Assembly (NCBI RefSeq): GCF_014191055.1
Contig: NZ_JACHWB010000012.1
Span: 25,715 to 89,714, forward strand
Length of the DNA: 64,000 nucleotides
Reading direction: 5' to 3'
From: Microvirga lupini
Lineage (GTDB): Bacteria > Pseudomonadota > Alphaproteobacteria > Rhizobiales > Beijerinckiaceae
Shown here: positions 24,943 through 33,788 of the stretch, one piece after another
How positions within the stretch are numbered: position 1 is the stretch's first letter
Layout: each line of letters begins with the position of its first letter
Translations under genes and position numbers: made by a program
The notes under the pieces: generated by a model
Databases searched by the model: none
Seen by the model: only the letters and a program-made list of their open reading frames with translations
What the model was told of the DNA's origin: nothing

Positions 24943-26136
24943 ATGGCAGATTATTACCCTCTCATCGCCCGGGCCGTCGAAGGCCTGCCTGAGCAGAATC
25001 CCGACAAGCGGCACGCTGTCTATGAGCGTGCCCGCACGGCGCTGATCGCGCAGCTGCGCTCGCTCAACCCGCCTCTGTCCGAGGCGGAGATTCAGAACGA
25101 GAGCCGCTCCCTCGACGAGGCCATCGCCAGGGTGGAGGCGGATTATGCGCCGTCAACCGGGTTTGACGACGCCTCGTCCATTCCGGCTGACGAGCCGCCG
25201 GCCCGACCGGGGCCTGATGGCGCACGCGGCGCGGGCTCGGTTCACGGATTGCGGGCGCCGGCGCCCCAGCCGGTTCAGGATGACGGGATCGAGGATTCCT
25301 ACGCCGAGCCGGCCGTGGCCCGGCCCAAGATCGACAGCCGGCCTCATCCGGCCATGCAGAACAAGGGCCGCACACGCACCATCATCTTCGGCTCGGTCCT
25401 GGCCCTCGTGATCGCGGCGATTGCGGCCTTCGCCTTCCTGTGGCGCGACCGGCCCGAGGACCTCGCCCCCGAGACCCCGGTGGCGGAGGCTCCAGTGGCG
25501 CCGCCGGCCGACTCCAAGATCAACGAGCGCGTCGGGGGAGGGCAGGCGCCACCCCCGGCCGCCACCCCCAGCCCGGCGCCGCGCCAGGAAACGGGCGTCG
25601 CGCAGCGCGCGGTCTTCTACGAGGAGGACCCAGCCAATCCGCAGGCCCCCAAGGCGCAGGTCGGGCGCGTGACGTGGCGCCTCGAAGACGTCAATCCGGG
25701 CCAGGGCCAGCCGCTGGAGCGGGCCGTGATCGCCAATGTGGACGTGCCGGATGCCGGGCTGACCATGAAGATGGTGCTGCGGCGCAATCTCGACACCACG
25801 CTGCCGGCCTCACACACGGTCGAGCTCACCTTCACGACGCGGGCTGGCGATACCAACCGCGTGATCCGTGACGTGGGGCTCCTGCAGTTCAAGAGCGAGG
25901 AGGCCGCACGCGGCACCCCGGTCGCCGGCCTGCCGGTGCCCGTGCGCGAGAACCTGTTCCTGATCGGCCTCTCCAACCTGCAGGCCGACGTGGCGCGCAA
26001 CACGCAGCTCTTCGTGCGCCGCAATTGGGTCGACCTGCCGGTGCGGATGGCTTCGGGCCAGCGCGCCATCCTGAGCTTCGAGAAGGGCGGCTCCGGCGAA
26101 CAGGTCATCAACGACGCCTTCAGCCAGTGGCAATAG
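24943..26136 (+). CDS. Membrane-anchored protein of unknown function
   Basis: A 397-residue protein with a cytoplasmic N-terminal helical domain (YYPLIARAVEGLPEQNPDKR and RARTALIAQLRSL, about 1-65), an acidic Pro-rich linker, and one TM helix (about 147-166, IIFGSVLALVIAAIAAFAFL). A Pro/Ala-rich stretch leads to a beta-rich C-terminal domain of about 180 residues (RAVFYEEDPANPQ onward), predicted periplasmic. Proteins with this architecture are common in Hyphomicrobiales, but I know no function. It lies directly after purA and ends at a terminator shared with rpoH. Confidence 0.8.
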   Translation: MADYYPLIARAVEGLPEQNPDKRHAVYERARTALIAQLRSLNPPLSEAEIQNESRSLDEAIARVEADYAPSTGFDDASSIPADEPPARPGPDGARGAGSVHGLRAPAPQPVQDDGIEDSYAEPAVARPKIDSRPHPAMQNKGRTRTIIFGSVLALVIAAIAAFAFLWRDRPEDLAPETPVAEAPVAPPADSKINERVGGGQAPPPAATPSPAPRQETGVAQRAVFYEEDPANPQAPKAQVGRVTWRLEDVNPGQGQPLERAVIANVDVPDAGLTMKMVLRRNLDTTLPASHTVELTFTTRAGDTNRVIRDVGLLQFKSEEAARGTPVAGLPVPVRENLFLIGLSNLQADVARNTQLFVRRNWVDLPVRMASGQRAILSFEKGGSGEQVINDAFSQWQ

Positions 26137-26158
26137 ACCGAGGTAGATAAGAGACAGC

Positions 26159-26189
26159 AAAAAGCCGCGCATGGAGCGCGGCTTTTTTA
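26159..26189. terminator. Bidirectional terminator between unknown gene and rpoH
   Basis: AAAAAGCCGCGC / GCGCGGCTTTTT (26159-26170, 26176-26187) with a 5-nt loop ATGGA. A-run and T-run flank the stem, so it can stop transcription in both directions. Confidence 0.9.
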
Positions 26190-26209
26190 TTAGACGTGCC
26201 TTCGAAGCT

Positions 26210-27100
26210 TTAGGCTTCGGCCGAAGAGGTCTCGATCTGGGTCAGGTTCTTCTTGACCGCGTCCTGGATCTTCTCGAAGGCGCGCACCTCGATCTGACGG
26301 ACACGCTCGCGGGAGACGCCGAACTCGGTGGAGAGCTCCTCCAGGGTGATCGGATCGTCCGAGAGGCGCCGGGCCTCGAAGATGCGGCGCTCGCGCGGGT
26401 TGAGGACGGAGAGCGCATTGCGCAGGGCCTTCAGCCTGTTCTGGCCTTCCTCTTCCTCGACCAGCACCTGCTCCTGGCTCTGACCCTGATCGACGAGCCA
26501 GTCCTGCCATTCGCCGCCGCCTTCGCCTTCATCGCGCAGAGGAGCGTTGAGAGAGGCGTCGCCACCGAGCCGGCGGTTCATGTCCACCACATCCTGCTCG
26601 GTCACGCCGAGCTGGGTGGCGATCTGCTTGACGTTGTCAGGGTGCAGGTCGCCTTCCTCGAAGGCGGAGATGCGGCCCTTCGCCTTGCGCAGGTTGAAGA
26701 ACAGCTTCTTCTGGTTTGCGGTGGTGCCCATCTTCACGAGGGACCAGGACCGCAGGATGTATTCTTGAATCGCCGCCTTGATCCACCACATGGCATAAGT
26801 GGCGAGGCGGAAGCCCTTGTCGGGCTCGAAGCGCTTGACGGCCTGCATCAGGCCGACATTGCCTTCCGACACCACCTCGCCGATCGGCAGGCCGTAGCCG
26901 CGATAGCCCATGGCGATCTTGGCGACTAGGCGCAGGTGGGATGTGACGAGCTTGTGGGCAGCTTCGCGATCTCCATGCTCGCGCCAGCTTTTGGCGAGCA
27001 TGTATTCCTCATGCGGCTCAAGCATGGGGAAGCGCCGGATCTCGTCGAGATAGCGCGAAAGGCCTCCTTCATTGGCAAGCACTGGAAGCGCTGTAGCCAT
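26210..27100 (-). CDS. rpoH: RNA polymerase heat-shock sigma factor RpoH
   Basis: Alternative sigma factor for heat-shock genes. The RpoH box QKKLFFNLRK is diagnostic and separates it from RpoD. Region 2 (GNVGLMQAVKRFEPDKGFRL and ATYAMWWIKAAIQEYILRSW) and region 4 (LEELSTEFGVSRERVRQIEV) are complete. I start at ATG 27100 (MATALPVLANEGG), preceded by the strong SD AGGAGGAGA; the open frame upstream lacks one. Its 296 residues are typical. rluD lies upstream on the same strand with a 187-bp gap, an arrangement common in Hyphomicrobiales. The gap holds a TTATAT candidate -10, but I saw no clear thermosensor structure. Confidence 0.96.
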   Translation of the reverse strand: MATALPVLANEGGLSRYLDEIRRFPMLEPHEEYMLAKSWREHGDREAAHKLVTSHLRLVAKIAMGYRGYGLPIGEVVSEGNVGLMQAVKRFEPDKGFRLATYAMWWIKAAIQEYILRSWSLVKMGTTANQKKLFFNLRKAKGRISAFEEGDLHPDNVKQIATQLGVTEQDVVDMNRRLGGDASLNAPLRDEGEGGGEWQDWLVDQGQSQEQVLVEEEEGQNRLKALRNALSVLNPRERRIFEARRLSDDPITLEELSTEFGVSRERVRQIEVRAFEKIQDAVKKNLTQIETSSAEA

Positions 27101-27287
27101 CGTGTCTCCTCCTTTGGCTCCCTCACCGCGAGGCAAGCCTGCGGCGGCCCCCTCCATGGCTGGCCGCCCGACCTCTCCATATAATCGGTTCAACCTTGTC
27201 CGAATAGAGGCGTCAGGCTTCAAGACGTGGTGAACGCATCAGAATCGCAAGGGTGCCAGCGTGGCCGGATTTTGCGACCGATTGACG

Positions 27288-28283
27288 CTAAATCTCTGCC
27301 CTCAGGGCCTCAAGCAAGGCGGTGATGTCAGCCGGGAGAGGGCTCTCGAAGCGCAGAAACTCGCCGCTGCGCGGGTGTTCGAACCCAAGGATTGCGGCAT
27401 GGAGCGCCTGCCTGTTCAGGGCGGTCAGTGCCTCCTTCGAGCGTTCCGACAGGCGGTTTGCCTTGGTCTTGAAGCCGGAGCCGTAGGTTGCATCGCCCAG
27501 GAGCGGGTGACCGAGATGGGCCATGTGGACCCTGATCTGGTGCGTGCGGCCCGTTTCCAGCTCGCACCGGACAAGGGCCGCCAAGGGCTGCTTAGACGGC
27601 AGGCTCTCCAGGAGCTCGTAATGGGTGATGGCGTAACGCCCGCGCTCCTCACCTACGACCACGATCTTCTCGCGATTGTGGGTGGAGCGGGCGAGCGCCG
27701 CCTCCACGGTTCCGCGCCGCCGCTCGGGCACGCCCCAGACGATGGCGAGATAGGCCCGCTCCAGCGGGCCGGTGCGGCCATGGTCGGCAAACTGCGCCGC
27801 CAGGGCTTGGTGGGCAAGATCGTTCTTGGCCACCACCAGCAGGCCCGAGGTGTCCTTGTCGAGCCGGTGCACGATCCCGGGCCGCTTTACCCCGCCGATG
27901 CCCGACAGGCTGTCGCCGCAATGGGCGATGAGCGCGTTCACCAGGGTGCCGGAATCGTGTCCCGCTGCCGGATGGATCACGAGGCCGGGCGGCTTGTCGA
28001 TGACGATCACGTCGTCATCCTCGTAGACGATGTTGAGCGCCATCACCTCGCCCGCGGGTTCCGCCGGCACCGGAGGCGGCACGTTCAATCCGATGCGTGC
28101 GCCGCCGCCCACCTTGCGGTTGGAATCCAGCACCGGCGCGCCGTCGACAGTCACCTTGCCGTCGCGGATCAGCGCCTGGAGGCGGCTGCGCGACAGGTTG
28201 CCCTGAAGCCGCGCCAGCACCCGATCGAGCCGCTCGGGCGCCAGCCCATCCTCCAACGTCCACTCATGCTGCGTCGCGTCCAC
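27288..28283 (-). CDS. rluD: Ribosomal large subunit pseudouridine synthase RluD
   Basis: Makes pseudouridines in helix 69 of 23S rRNA (RluA family). The N-terminal S4-like domain (about 20-75, LDRVLARLQGNLSRSRLQAL) is followed by the catalytic domain with HRLDKDTSGLLVVAK, where the Asp is the nucleophile, and the RTHQIRVHMAHLGHP motif. Its 331 residues are normal for RluD. It lies upstream of rpoH in the same direction. Family members RluA, RluC and RluD are hard to separate by eye; the S4 domain and the rpoH context favour RluD. Confidence 0.88.
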   Translation of the reverse strand: MDATQHEWTLEDGLAPERLDRVLARLQGNLSRSRLQALIRDGKVTVDGAPVLDSNRKVGGGARIGLNVPPPVPAEPAGEVMALNIVYEDDDVIVIDKPPGLVIHPAAGHDSGTLVNALIAHCGDSLSGIGGVKRPGIVHRLDKDTSGLLVVAKNDLAHQALAAQFADHGRTGPLERAYLAIVWGVPERRRGTVEAALARSTHNREKIVVVGEERGRYAITHYELLESLPSKQPLAALVRCELETGRTHQIRVHMAHLGHPLLGDATYGSGFKTKANRLSERSKEALTALNRQALHAAILGFEHPRSGEFLRFESPLPADITALLEALRAEI

Positions 28284-28377
28284 CGCGTCCTCATTTCCGG
28301 CTGGCCCCTGCTTTTTTCAGCAAAAGGGCTTGAAGCAAATCAGAAGGGTGGTTATACGAGCGGCCTCCACCTTGCTA

Positions 28378-28453
28378 GCTCCCTTCGTCTAGCGGTCTAG
28401 GACGTCGCCCTCTCACGGCGAAAACAGGGGTTCGAGTCCCCTAGGGAGCGCCA
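28378..28453 (+). tRNA. tRNA-Glu (CTC)
   Basis: Complete cloverleaf: acceptor GCTCCCT / AGGGAGC, anticodon stem TCGCC / GGCGA with loop CTCTCAC (anticodon CTC, reading GAG), T-arm CAGGG GTTCGAG TCCCCTA region, discriminator G, and a genome-encoded CCA at 28451-28453. A terminator follows 12 bp later. It is divergent from rluD. Confidence 0.96.
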
Positions 28454-28464
28454 AAGGTTCTAGG

Positions 28465-28493
28465 AAAAAGCCCCGCTTCGGCGGGGCTTTTCT
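28465..28493 (+). terminator. Terminator after tRNA-Glu
   Basis: AAAAGCCCCGC / GCGGGGCTTTT (28466-28476, 28481-28491) with a UUCG tetraloop and T-run. The A-run on the left makes it usable in both directions. Confidence 0.92.
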
Positions 28494-28740
28494 GTTTCGA
28501 ACCAATGGCGCCAGATCACGGTGAAATCGGACTTGGTGATGTTGGCCTTCTTCTCGGAAGAGATGAACTGGCGTGCCGTTCTCAGACGTGAGCCCTCGGT
28601 GTGGCGTTGAAATGCTCTGTCACAGTATCGGGGAGATCCGGGCATCGCCGGTCGAGCCGAGATTCGTGTCGAACACAAGCAAGTCATGCTGGCTCCGGTT
28701 CATGCGAGGGCGGCAGCGACCGCCCTCGGAGATGAGGATG
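28494..28740. other. Short intergenic stretch, possible minus-strand gene remnant
   Basis: No intact gene. On the minus strand a 75-codon frame contains RQFISSEKKANITKSDFTV, which reads like protein, but the frame runs into the tRNA terminator and lacks a good start. It may be the leftover of a decayed gene. Nothing else is seen. Confidence 0.3.
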
Positions 28741-29151
28741 TCATTCGGCCGGCGTCAGATGAGCGGCCCTGCCGTGTGCAACATCCCGCGCCGGGCGGAA
28801 GACAAAGTAGGCGAAAAGGATCATGGCGGCCAGCACTATGAGGGACGCAAGGGCGGCAACGGGATCGGCCGCCTGATAGCCGAGATGAATGGCCGAGACG
28901 GCAACCGTGAGCACGACGGTGCCGATCGACCAAAGGACCACCTGGATCATGGCCAACCGGCTCACGTCGAGGGCAGGACGGCGCTCGTAATAGATGCCGA
29001 AGAGGAACAGCGAGACCCATCCCAGCAGATTGAGGTGGGCGTGAGCCGGCATGAGGGCGTGGTTCTGGGTCGCAGCCATGCCAATTCCCATGGCCATGCC
29101 GGCAATGACGAACAGAACGGCGAGCCTGAAGCTCAGCGAAGAAGCGTGCAT
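28741..29151 (-). CDS. Four-helix membrane protein with oxidase-like His motif
   Basis: A 136-residue integral membrane protein with four predicted helices. MPAHAHLNLLGWVSLFLFG in the second helix resembles a heme-copper oxidase subunit I or NnrS-type histidine helix, and related short proteins are often labelled cytochrome c oxidase-like without proof. The other residues needed for an oxidase are absent, so it cannot be a complete enzyme. GGAGGA lies about 9 nt before ATG 29151. It sits alone between the tRNA and an AT-rich region. Role unknown, perhaps heme or gas-related. Confidence 0.75.
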   Translation of the reverse strand: MHASSLSFRLAVLFVIAGMAMGIGMAATQNHALMPAHAHLNLLGWVSLFLFGIYYERRPALDVSRLAMIQVVLWSIGTVVLTVAVSAIHLGYQAADPVAALASLIVLAAMILFAYFVFRPARDVAHGRAAHLTPAE

Positions 29152-29589
29152 GATTGATGGTCCTCCGGAAAGTAATCCCTGGCTGATTTGCGTTTTTTGA
29201 TTACAGCCGAGGTCACAGTGAAGGATGTGCGTGAAATCACAACTCCAAATAATTCAATTCGTATTTATAGTAACATTGCATTGATCGCCTAACTAGGCCG
29301 ATTGATGGATCAGAATCATTGGGAAGCTAAAGATAATGAAAGTATTACTCGATAAACTGGCATTATACTTAGATTCTGAAAGAGAGCATGGATGCAAGAA
29401 GCCTGCGGAAAAGGGGTACTATTCAGCTTTGCGGGGCCGTGAGCTGAAATACTCTTCTTTGGTGGTGCTTGCCTGCCATCAGAAGTTCTGGATAAATTCC
29501 TTCAAACAACAGATTACAGCCGGCAAGGGAGGGTATTTCCGCCTTGTCGGCTCAAGGATTGGCCGGCAGGCTATCGAGAGGGGCAATCT
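29152..29589. other. 438-bp AT-richer intergenic region upstream of the large RTX gene
   Basis: Bases 29200-29400 are clearly richer in A+T than the rest of the window. A 165-codon plus-strand frame begins at 29336 but overlaps the RTX start in another frame and degenerates into low-complexity sequence, so I do not call it. The region probably holds promoters for both flanking genes and may mark acquired DNA. Confidence 0.4.
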
Positions 29590-32500
29590 ATGGCCACGTA
29601 CAGCATCTACAACAATACCGCTCTGTCCGCGGAGGGCTTCTTCCCGATTGGCGTCACAATCAGCCAAGCGGATATCGCGGGGAACGGCCGGGATTATACC
29701 TTCACGGTCGGAGGCGAGACCCGGATCGTTCGAGTGTACTGGAATCCGGATACTCTCAATATCTATGCAATCGGGTTGTATGATGCGGATGAGGAATCCC
29801 TTGGAGAGATCCTTGAGACCTCTATTCCTCTGACGGCCTTCGAAGCCATGTGGTTTGACACTGCGCAGTCGGGGGCGGAGGTCTTTGCCTTCATCTTCAG
29901 CGGCAATGATCAGATGGATGGCAATGACGCCGAGAATACATTCGTGCCCGGTCTCGGCAACGACGAGGTGTTCGGCGGCGGCGACAACGGCATCAACGAT
30001 TATGATTACGTGAACTATGCGGCCGATAATCGCCAGCACGGCATCACGGTTGACCTCGTGGATGGTGATGCCGAAGACGATGTGGGCAAGGTCACGAGCC
30101 GGGGCGGGGCACCGGAAACCGACATCCTGCATTCGATCAACGGCGTTTATGCCACCAGGCATGATGATCACCTGATCGGTGACGATCGCGATAACGAGTT
30201 CTGGGCCGGGCTCGGAAACGACACGATCAATAGCGGCGGGGGCTTCGATGTCATCGGCTATAACGGCCCCGAGACCCGCACGAAGGGCATCGTTGTGGAA
30301 TTCGCCTCCGATCAGGCCGGCACGGTGGTCGGAGAGGACGGTGAAACCGACACCTTCTCCGAGATCGAGGCTGTCTACGGAACCCAGTTTGGCGACAGGT
30401 TCACAGGGGCGGAAGGTTACCAGAGATTCCGCGGATTTGCCGGTAACGACACCTTCGATGGTGGTGAGGGTGACGACGAGGTCGATTACAGGAACGATAC
30501 CCGCCAGATTGACGGGGCGGGGATTCGCGTGGATCTGTCGCAAGTGGAGGATGACGGCTCCGTTCTCGTGCAGGGCGTGAACGGCGACACCGACAGGCTC
30601 TTCAGCATCGAGTACATCCGTGGCAGCCGCGACAGCGACACGATCACGGGATCCAACGGCTCCAACCGCCTGCGCGGCGACGCGGGCGATGACGGGATCA
30701 AAGGGCTAGGTGGCGATGATCGTCTAGAAGGCAGTGCAGGCAGCGATACGCTTAATGGAGGTGCAGGTTGGGATACGCTCGACGGAGGTGTAGGCGATGA
30801 CGTCCTGATCGGCGGCATTGGGGCCGACACAGACGAGGATTACTTCGTAGGTGGCCTTGGCAACGACACGATCTATGGCGGCGAGGTCGCGCAGGACGAC
30901 AAACCTGACACCAACTGGAACGATCTCAGTTACCTGGACAGCGGCCTGTCGGGGATTACGGTCACTTTCGCCGATAACGCCAATCGGTACGGCTCGGGAA
31001 CCGTCGTGAAGCCGGAGGGAGGCGGCACCGACACCTTCTACAACATCCATGTGGTGCGCGGCACGAATGGAAATGACACCTTCATTGGTGGTGAGTCGAG
31101 CGTCTCCCAGCGGTTCGTCGGGTATGGTGGTGCCGACACCTTCGTTGGCTCGAAGGGCGTGAACGAAGTTGATTATCGGGCCGAGTACCGAGCTGCTCCG
31201 GACGAGTTGAAGAAGGGCATGACCATTGACCTGAGGGGCGGGGATACCGTGACGGTGACCGATCTGTTTGGTGACATGGATACGCTCACCAGGATCGAGC
31301 GCATCCGCGGCACGGAAACGGATGACGACATATTCGGCAACGATCTCGACAACCGCCTGCGCGGTGACAATGGCGACGACCGTCTGACGGGTGAAGACGG
31401 GAACGATCGGCTCGAAGGCGGTGCCGGATGGGACTCCCTGGATGGCGGCTCGGGCAACGATGTTCTGATTGGCGGCGTTGGCGCTGACACAGATGAAGAT
31501 TACTTCGTGGGCAGCACCGGCAACGACACGATCTATGGCGGCGAGGTGACGGAGGAGGACAACCCAGACACCAACTGGAACGACCTTGGCTATGGTAGCG
31601 GGATTTTCTCCAGCATCGAGGTCGTATTCACGCCGGGCGAACGGTATGGCACCGGAACGGTCGTGAAGAGGGGCGATAACGGAGAGATCGTCGGCACCGA
31701 TCAGTTCTTCAACATTCACGTCGTGCGGGGCACGTCTGGAGCTGATAAATTCATAGGCGCCACGAGCCCGGCCGAAAGCCCGGTTCCCCAGCGCTTCATC
31801 GGTCTGGCCGGTGCGGATGTCTTCGACGGCACTGACGGTGTCAATGAGGTCGACTACCGGGCTGATTATCGGGCAGCTCCTGCCAACCTGAAGAAGGGCA
31901 TGACCATCGATCTGAGCACCGGAAATACCGTGACGGTTGCCGATCTGTTTGGTGACATGGATACCCTCACCAGGATCGAGCGGATCCGCGGCACGGAAGC
32001 GGCCGACCGGATCCTCGGCAATAATCTCCACAACCGCCTACGCGGCGACAGTGGAAGCGATACCCTGTCCGGCGGAGCAGGCGATGACACCCTGGATGGT
32101 GGTGTCGGGGCCGACACGGCGGTCTACAGCGGTGCCCGATCCAATTACCACGTCGCGAACAACGGAACGACTCTGACCATCGCGGACAAAGTCGGCGGAG
32201 AGGGAACCGATACCGTCATCGATGTCGAGGTCTTCAACTTCAACGGGACGGTCCTGAATCTCGCCGAGGTGATCAATCACGGCTCGGCCATCAATCTGGC
32301 CGGCGGCATGGTGTTCGAGAACAGCAAGACCGGTGAGGATGTCGGCACCCTGTCGGTCGCCAATCCGGATGCCCTGAGCACGCACACCTACACCCTCATC
32401 AACGACGCGGGGGGACGCTTCCAGCTTGCGAGCGACAACAAGACGATCGAGGTGAAGAACGGGCTTCTGCTCGATTATGAGCAGGCGATGACCCACACGG

Positions 32501-33075
32501 TCGTGGTGCGTGCGACCGATCAGTTCGGCAAGAGCGTCGATCAAACCTTGACCGTTGTCCTCAAGGACATAGCGAAGGAGACCACGGCCGGCACCAGCGG
32601 AGGCGATACGATCTCTGGCGGCTCCAGCACCGATAATCTCTCCGGCGGTGCCGGCAACGACAGCCTCAACGGCGGTGGCGGCAAGGACAAGATCAACGGC
32701 GGCACCGGCAATGACAGGATCATTGGCGGATCCGGCCAGGACTCGCTCACCGGAGGGTCTGGCAAGGATATCTTTGTGTTCGCCAACAAGGACACGGGCA
32801 CCAGCAAGGGAACGGCCGACTACATCACCGACTTCTCCGGTCGGGGAGGAGACAAGATCGACCTGAAGCTCATCGATGCCGATGTGAAGAAGAAGGGCGA
32901 TCAGGCCTTCTCGTTCATCGGCAAGAACGCCTTCACCAAGGCCGGTCAGGTGCGCTACGAGAAGACCGGCAAGGACACCTACGTCTATCTCAACACCGAC
33001 AGCGACAAGGCGGCGGAAGGCGTGATCAAGCTCAAAGGCGCCATGGACCTGCAAAAGGGCTGGTTCGTGCTGTAA
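29590..33075 (+). CDS. Large RTX calcium-binding protein with two tandem modules
   Basis: A 1161-residue, acidic, Gly/Asp-rich protein, predicted to leave the cell by type I secretion. Residues 1-105 form a non-repetitive N-terminal domain without a signal peptide. RTX nonapeptide clusters (GGAGWDTLDGG type) alternate with beta-rich segments up to about 850. Two long modules, starting near residues 414 and 634 (TDEDYFVG), repeat with a 660-bp offset that grows to 681 bp through small insertions. A cadherin-like domain occupies about 885-990 (TLINDAGGRF, LDYEQAMTHTVVVRATDQFG). A final RTX cluster follows at about 1000-1060, then a serralysin-type C-terminal domain with YITDFSGRGGDKIDL. No protease or lipase motif is visible, so adhesin or matrix roles are as likely as an enzyme. 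Confidence 0.88.
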   Translation: MATYSIYNNTALSAEGFFPIGVTISQADIAGNGRDYTFTVGGETRIVRVYWNPDTLNIYAIGLYDADEESLGEILETSIPLTAFEAMWFDTAQSGAEVFAFIFSGNDQMDGNDAENTFVPGLGNDEVFGGGDNGINDYDYVNYAADNRQHGITVDLVDGDAEDDVGKVTSRGGAPETDILHSINGVYATRHDDHLIGDDRDNEFWAGLGNDTINSGGGFDVIGYNGPETRTKGIVVEFASDQAGTVVGEDGETDTFSEIEAVYGTQFGDRFTGAEGYQRFRGFAGNDTFDGGEGDDEVDYRNDTRQIDGAGIRVDLSQVEDDGSVLVQGVNGDTDRLFSIEYIRGSRDSDTITGSNGSNRLRGDAGDDGIKGLGGDDRLEGSAGSDTLNGGAGWDTLDGGVGDDVLIGGIGADTDEDYFVGGLGNDTIYGGEVAQDDKPDTNWNDLSYLDSGLSGITVTFADNANRYGSGTVVKPEGGGTDTFYNIHVVRGTNGNDTFIGGESSVSQRFVGYGGADTFVGSKGVNEVDYRAEYRAAPDELKKGMTIDLRGGDTVTVTDLFGDMDTLTRIERIRGTETDDDIFGNDLDNRLRGDNGDDRLTGEDGNDRLEGGAGWDSLDGGSGNDVLIGGVGADTDEDYFVGSTGNDTIYGGEVTEEDNPDTNWNDLGYGSGIFSSIEVVFTPGERYGTGTVVKRGDNGEIVGTDQFFNIHVVRGTSGADKFIGATSPAESPVPQRFIGLAGADVFDGTDGVNEVDYRADYRAAPANLKKGMTIDLSTGNTVTVADLFGDMDTLTRIERIRGTEAADRILGNNLHNRLRGDSGSDTLSGGAGDDTLDGGVGADTAVYSGARSNYHVANNGTTLTIADKVGGEGTDTVIDVEVFNFNGTVLNLAEVINHGSAINLAGGMVFENSKTGEDVGTLSVANPDALSTHTYTLINDAGGRFQLASDNKTIEVKNGLLLDYEQAMTHTVVVRATDQFGKSVDQTLTVVLKDIAKETTAGTSGGDTISGGSSTDNLSGGAGNDSLNGGGGKDKINGGTGNDRIIGGSGQDSLTGGSGKDIFVFANKDTGTSKGTADYITDFSGRGGDKIDLKLIDADVKKKGDQAFSFIGKNAFTKAGQVRYEKTGKDTYVYLNTDSDKAAEGVIKLKGAMDLQKGWFVL

Positions 33076-33111
33076 CTGATCTGGAGCTCCGCCGCATGGA
33101 GGCAGAGCATA

Positions 33112-33137
33112 TGACGGGGAGCCAACACTCCCCGTCA
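33112..33137 (+). terminator. Hairpin after the large RTX gene
   Basis: Perfect 10-bp stem TGACGGGGAG / CTCCCCGTCA (33112-33121, 33128-33137), loop CCAACA, followed by TCCTTTAAGG. The T-tract is short, so it is a weaker terminator candidate 37 bp after the stop. Confidence 0.65.
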
Positions 33138-33228
33138 TCCTTTAAGGATGGTCCATATGGCCCCCGCACGAGCATGATTGGGCCGTGCCTCGGCTCCTCA
33201 TCGACGCTGTCGCTCCATCTGCCAACGC

Positions 33229-33254
33229 AAACAGCCCGCGCGTGCGGGCCGTTT
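33229..33254 (-). terminator. Hairpin ending the small-protein operon
   Basis: AAAC-A-GCCCGC / GCGGGC-C-GTTT (33229-33239, 33244-33254) with one mismatch. On the minus strand it starts 14 bp after the stop of the last tiny gene and is followed by TGCGTT. Terminator-like but with a weak T-tract. Confidence 0.5.
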
Positions 33255-33268
33255 GGAACCATTGCCGA

Positions 33269-33370
33269 TCAGCTGCGCTGGGTCACGCGCTCCTTGCGGG
33301 AGTCCGAGGCCTTCTGCTTGCGTTTGCTGGCCTTTTTCCAGGATGGTCTCATACGGGCTTTGCGGGCCAC
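33269..33370 (-). CDS. Very small, highly basic protein (33 aa)
   Basis: Reads from GTG as VARKARMRPSWKKASKRKQK and ends SDSRKERVTQRS: 33 residues with more than a third Lys/Arg and no acidic patch. The ribosome site TAGGAGAAGCCC overlaps the stop codon of the upstream 69-residue gene, which argues for translational coupling and a real gene despite its size. Such basic peptides may bind nucleic acid or ribosomes (inference). It is the third gene of a micro-operon behind an EcfG-type promoter. Confidence 0.5.
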   Translation of the reverse strand: MARKARMRPSWKKASKRKQKASDSRKERVTQRS

Positions 33371-33379
33371 GGGCTTCTC

Positions 33380-33589
33380 CTATGGGTTGCTGCCTTGCTT
33401 GGCGCCGGGAGCATGACGGTCGGTTCTCTCGAGACCTTTCCGCTGATCGTTCCCGGTCAAGCTCCGGTTGCCGGATGAGCGGTCGCCCTGTTCGACATGA
33501 TCCCGGCCGGCTCGGCCTGGATGCACGATGCTGGTGTTCACGCTCTGCTCGGCCAAGCCCTGGGCGCCGTCTTCGCCTTTGCCTGGCAT
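33380..33589 (-). CDS. Small hydrophilic, probably disordered protein (69 aa)
   Basis: Composition is Gly, Arg, Asp, Gln, Ser and Asn with almost no large hydrophobics (MPGKGEDGAQGLAEQSVN at the start, APGAKQGSNP at the end), as in hydrophilin or stress-type disordered proteins. The ATG lies 4 bp after the stop of the zinc-finger gene, whose last codons supply a GAGG. No family recognised. Its membership in a stress-promoter operon fits a desiccation or stress role, by inference only. Confidence 0.5.
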   Translation of the reverse strand: MPGKGEDGAQGLAEQSVNTSIVHPGRAGRDHVEQGDRSSGNRSLTGNDQRKGLERTDRHAPGAKQGSNP

Positions 33590-33593
33590 AGCC

Positions 33594-33758
33594 TCAGCTG
33601 CCGCTCTGGATGTCGCGACGGTTGGCTCCGGAACTCATGCCCTGCTGATCCTTGAGGGCATGCTCGCATCGGTCCACATGGCTTGCGGCGCGCTGCTGCA
33701 TTTCCTGGGTGTTATGGCAAGGGTCGCTCACGTCTTGCTGACAGAACTGGCATTTCAT
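33594..33758 (-). CDS. Small zinc-finger-like protein (54 aa)
   Basis: Starts MKCQFCQQDVSDPCHNTQ and continues with HVDRCEHALKD. C-x2-C near the N-terminus and H-x3-C about 20 residues later form a C2HC zinc-finger pattern, with one further Cys between. The start is fixed by the strong SD AAGGAGG 5 nt before ATG 33758. The promoter GGAAC-N16-CGTT (33789-33813) lies about 30 bp upstream. It is the first gene of a three-gene micro-operon. I do not recognise a named family, but the Cys/His pattern and SD make it a confident small gene. Confidence 0.75.
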   Translation of the reverse strand: MKCQFCQQDVSDPCHNTQEMQQRAASHVDRCEHALKDQQGMSSGANRRDIQSGS

Positions 33759-33788
33759 GATGGCCTCCTTTGGCACGAACAGGAGGCC

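Noticed and set aside
28460..28687. Minus-strand 75-codon frame next to tRNA-Glu
   Set aside because: It reads through the tRNA terminator and has no good start; at most a gene remnant.
29336..29833. Plus-strand 165-codon frame upstream of the large RTX gene
   Set aside because: Its second half overlaps the RTX coding region in another frame and is low-complexity; no SD or recognisable domain.
29900..32780. CRISPR-like or satellite repeat array
   Set aside because: The short-period repetition is explained by in-frame RTX nonapeptide codons within one long gene.
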